A stretch of 64,000 nt of DNA from Actinoplanes sandaracinus (lineage in GTDB: Bacteria > Actinomycetota > Actinomycetes > Mycobacteriales > Micromonosporaceae): positions 1 through 64,000 of the forward strand of contig NZ_JASCTH010000035.1 of assembly GCF_030009775.1 (NCBI RefSeq), in the 5' to 3' direction. The notes under the pieces are model-generated. The model ran no database searches and was not told the DNA's origin. It saw only the letters and a list, made by a program, of their open reading frames with translations. The position numbers were made by a program, and so were the translations under genes. Positions 62,709 to 64,000 of the stretch are shown here, piece by piece. Within the stretch, counting starts at the first letter, position 1. The number at the start of each line of letters is the position of its first letter.

Positions 62709-64000
62709 CTCCCGATCCGGCGGACCCGAAGACCGTCCCACCACCGCAGCCGGCGGACACGACCAGCGCCACCCCGCGCCGGGTCAAGGAGGCCGGCGAT
62801 GAGATGGCGGCGAACGCCACGCAACCCCGCAAGGCCGCGGACACCAACAACCTGCGCCGTGAGGCCGAAGCGGTGTTCGCCTCCGGTGGGGCGTACTTCG
62901 GCAGCTCGGCGACCGTCGACAGCGTGGTGGGGCGCGACCAGATCGTCACCAACATCCACGTCGGCGGCACCGGCACGGCCACCCGGACCACGGTGGTCTA
63001 CCGCCTCGACGCCGAACAGGTCCGGCTGGTCCGCGACGCGTTCGTGCTGGATCAACAGTACGCGGAACTCCTCGGCCGCACCCGGGGCCGCAACGTGATC
63101 CTGCTCCAGGCGGCGCGCGGTTCCGGCCGCTGCGCCACCGGCCTGCGCGTGCTGCTCGACCATCATCGGACGGAGGTGTTCGGCCTGCCACCGGACGCCA
63201 CACCGGCCGGCCTCGGCAGCGCCGTCGAGCAGGACCGCGGCTATCTGATCGACAACCTCGCCGACCACCGGATCCGTGAGCTGACCGCCCTGGCCCTGCA
63301 CGATCTCGACGCCCGGCTCGGGTCGCTGCGGGCCACCCTGTTCATCACGGTTCCGTCCGGTGTGGCGTTCACCGACCCGGGCGTCCAGCGGTTCGTGGTG
63401 ACCCTCGGGAAACCGGCCACGCACCGCGCCATCGTGGAGAGTCACCTGCGGCACCGGCTCGGCACGGCCCGCGCCGACCGCCTGCTGCGCGAGCACGACC
63501 TGGGCAGCGTCCTCGACGACGTGGTGACCACCGACTCGGCCCGGGAACGGGCCGCCGAGTTCGCTCTGCACGTCGAGGACCTGGTGGTCCGCGGCCGTCT
63601 CGACCTGGACCTGCTCCGCGCCCGGATGAAGACGTCGGTCGCCGCCGAGGTGGAGACCTGGTTCGACGGCCTGGCCACGCCCTCGCTGAAGTACCTGGCG
63701 ATCGCGGCCGCGCTGCTCGACGGGCTGCCCTACCAGACCGTCATCGAACCGGCCGGGTCGCTGGAGCGCCGGCTCTCCCCGGCGCCGTCGTCGGTGGCGC
63801 CGGCCGCGGTGCCCGCGGATCCGTTCGCGACCGGCCGGGCCCACCGCGTACGCGAGATCCGTGCCCAGATCGTCCGGGCGACCGTGCCGTCCCGGCTCGG
63901 CCCGGTCCCGGCCGAGGTGGTCCGCTACCTCGACCCCGCCTATCCCCGGGCGGTTCTCGATCTGGTCTGGCGCGAGTACGACGCGGTCCGCGGCGAACTG
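62705..64000 (+). CDS. STAND-like sensor protein, partner of TIR effector (incomplete)
   Basis: At least 432 residues; runs off the window. Residues 58-81 (FASGGAYFGSSATV, then VVGRDQIV) match the C-terminal motif of the TIR protein almost residue for residue. A P-loop-like region follows (NVILLQAARGSGRCATGLRV) in which the Walker lysine is Arg (GSGRC), so nucleotide binding may be altered. The remaining sequence is helical (LRHRLGTARADRLLREHDLG, ALHVEDLVVRGRLDLDLLRA) without a recognised domain. TTG 62705 overlaps the TIR stop; an ATG at 62804 is in frame but lies closer to the motif. Probably senses a trigger and assembles TIR through the shared motif. Confidence 0.7.
   Translation, partial: MTPDPADPKTVPPPQPADTTSATPRRVKEAGDEMAANATQPRKAADTNNLRREAEAVFASGGAYFGSSATVDSVVGRDQIVTNIHVGGTGTATRTTVVYRLDAEQVRLVRDAFVLDQQYAELLGRTRGRNVILLQAARGSGRCATGLRVLLDHHRTEVFGLPPDATPAGLGSAVEQDRGYLIDNLADHRIRELTALALHDLDARLGSLRATLFITVPSGVAFTDPGVQRFVVTLGKPATHRAIVESHLRHRLGTARADRLLREHDLGSVLDDVVTTDSARERAAEFALHVEDLVVRGRLDLDLLRARMKTSVAAEVETWFDGLATPSLKYLAIAAALLDGLPYQTVIEPAGSLERRLSPAPSSVAPAAVPADPFATGRAHRVREIRAQIVRATVPSRLGPVPAEVVRYLDPAYPRAVLDLVWREYDAVRGEL

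Overview
The window is very GC-rich DNA with strong G/C bias at third codon positions, dense gene packing, frequent 4-base ATGA/GTGA/TTGA overlaps and many GTG/TTG starts. Gene types (ECF sigma with SnoaL tail, GAF-ANTAR, DUF6653-like, actinobacterial two-component pair, secreted RCC1 propellers) point to a filamentous actinomycete; Micromonosporaceae (Actinoplanes-like) is a guess that the sequence alone does not settle. No rRNA, tRNA or CRISPR array was recognised.

Layout. 0-5 kb: the 3' end of a modular polyketide synthase (KR, ACP, degenerate carrier, thioesterase), a crotonyl-CoA carboxylase/reductase that makes unusual extender units, and an exporter; the PKS is cut off abruptly near base 95, where the opposite strand looks coding. 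5-12.6 kb: two secreted esterases/lipases, a three-gene multicopper oxidase/AhpD-like operon, and a divergent histidine kinase/response regulator pair with a perfect inverted repeat in the shared promoter region. 12.6-18.9 kb: a graveyard of transposase, recombinase, integrase, hydrolase and membrane-protein remnants holding four intact genes (DUF6653-like, MBL hydrolase, PhzF-like, BKACE-like).

19.0-34.8 kb: a minus-strand operon of twelve tightly coupled genes that combines GriI/GriH-type synthesis of 3-amino-4-hydroxybenzoate with an adenylating enzyme, two acyl carrier proteins, a ketosynthase, a short chain-length-factor-like partner, two more acyl-activating enzymes, two NAD(P)-binding proteins and a small DUF6125/ATC-hydrolase-like protein. 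A divergent efflux pump preceded by a 26-codon leader ORF, an amidase and a LuxR regulator flank it. This looks like a discrete (type II, aryl-polyene-like) assembly line using an aminohydroxybenzoyl starter; the product is unknown.

34.8-47 kb: glyoxalase-fold, GAF-ANTAR and STAS regulators, a secreted GH5 glycosidase, then a two-gene unit of a small membrane protein and a STAND-like NTPase with about ten TPRs, a GNAT/APC permease pair and a GPP34-like protein. 47-54 kb: secreted proteins, among them two RCC1-type propellers with 14 and 7 blades. 54-58 kb: a SnoaL-like protein, a UvrA-like ABC ATPase and an HxlR regulator joined by a 39-base promoter/operator module present upstream of both structural genes. 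58-61.7 kb: methyltransferase, membrane protein, ECF sigma factor, membrane protein. 62 kb to the edge: a TIR protein coupled to a STAND-like protein.

The most distinctive signal is that both effector/STAND pairs (39.8-43.5 kb and 62.1-64 kb) carry a short G..ATV..GRD-type motif, at the C-terminus of the putative effector and the N-terminus of the sensor NTPase. That is the arrangement described for bacterial amyloid-signalling (BASS) NLR systems, and suggests two related but separately matched immune/cell-death modules.
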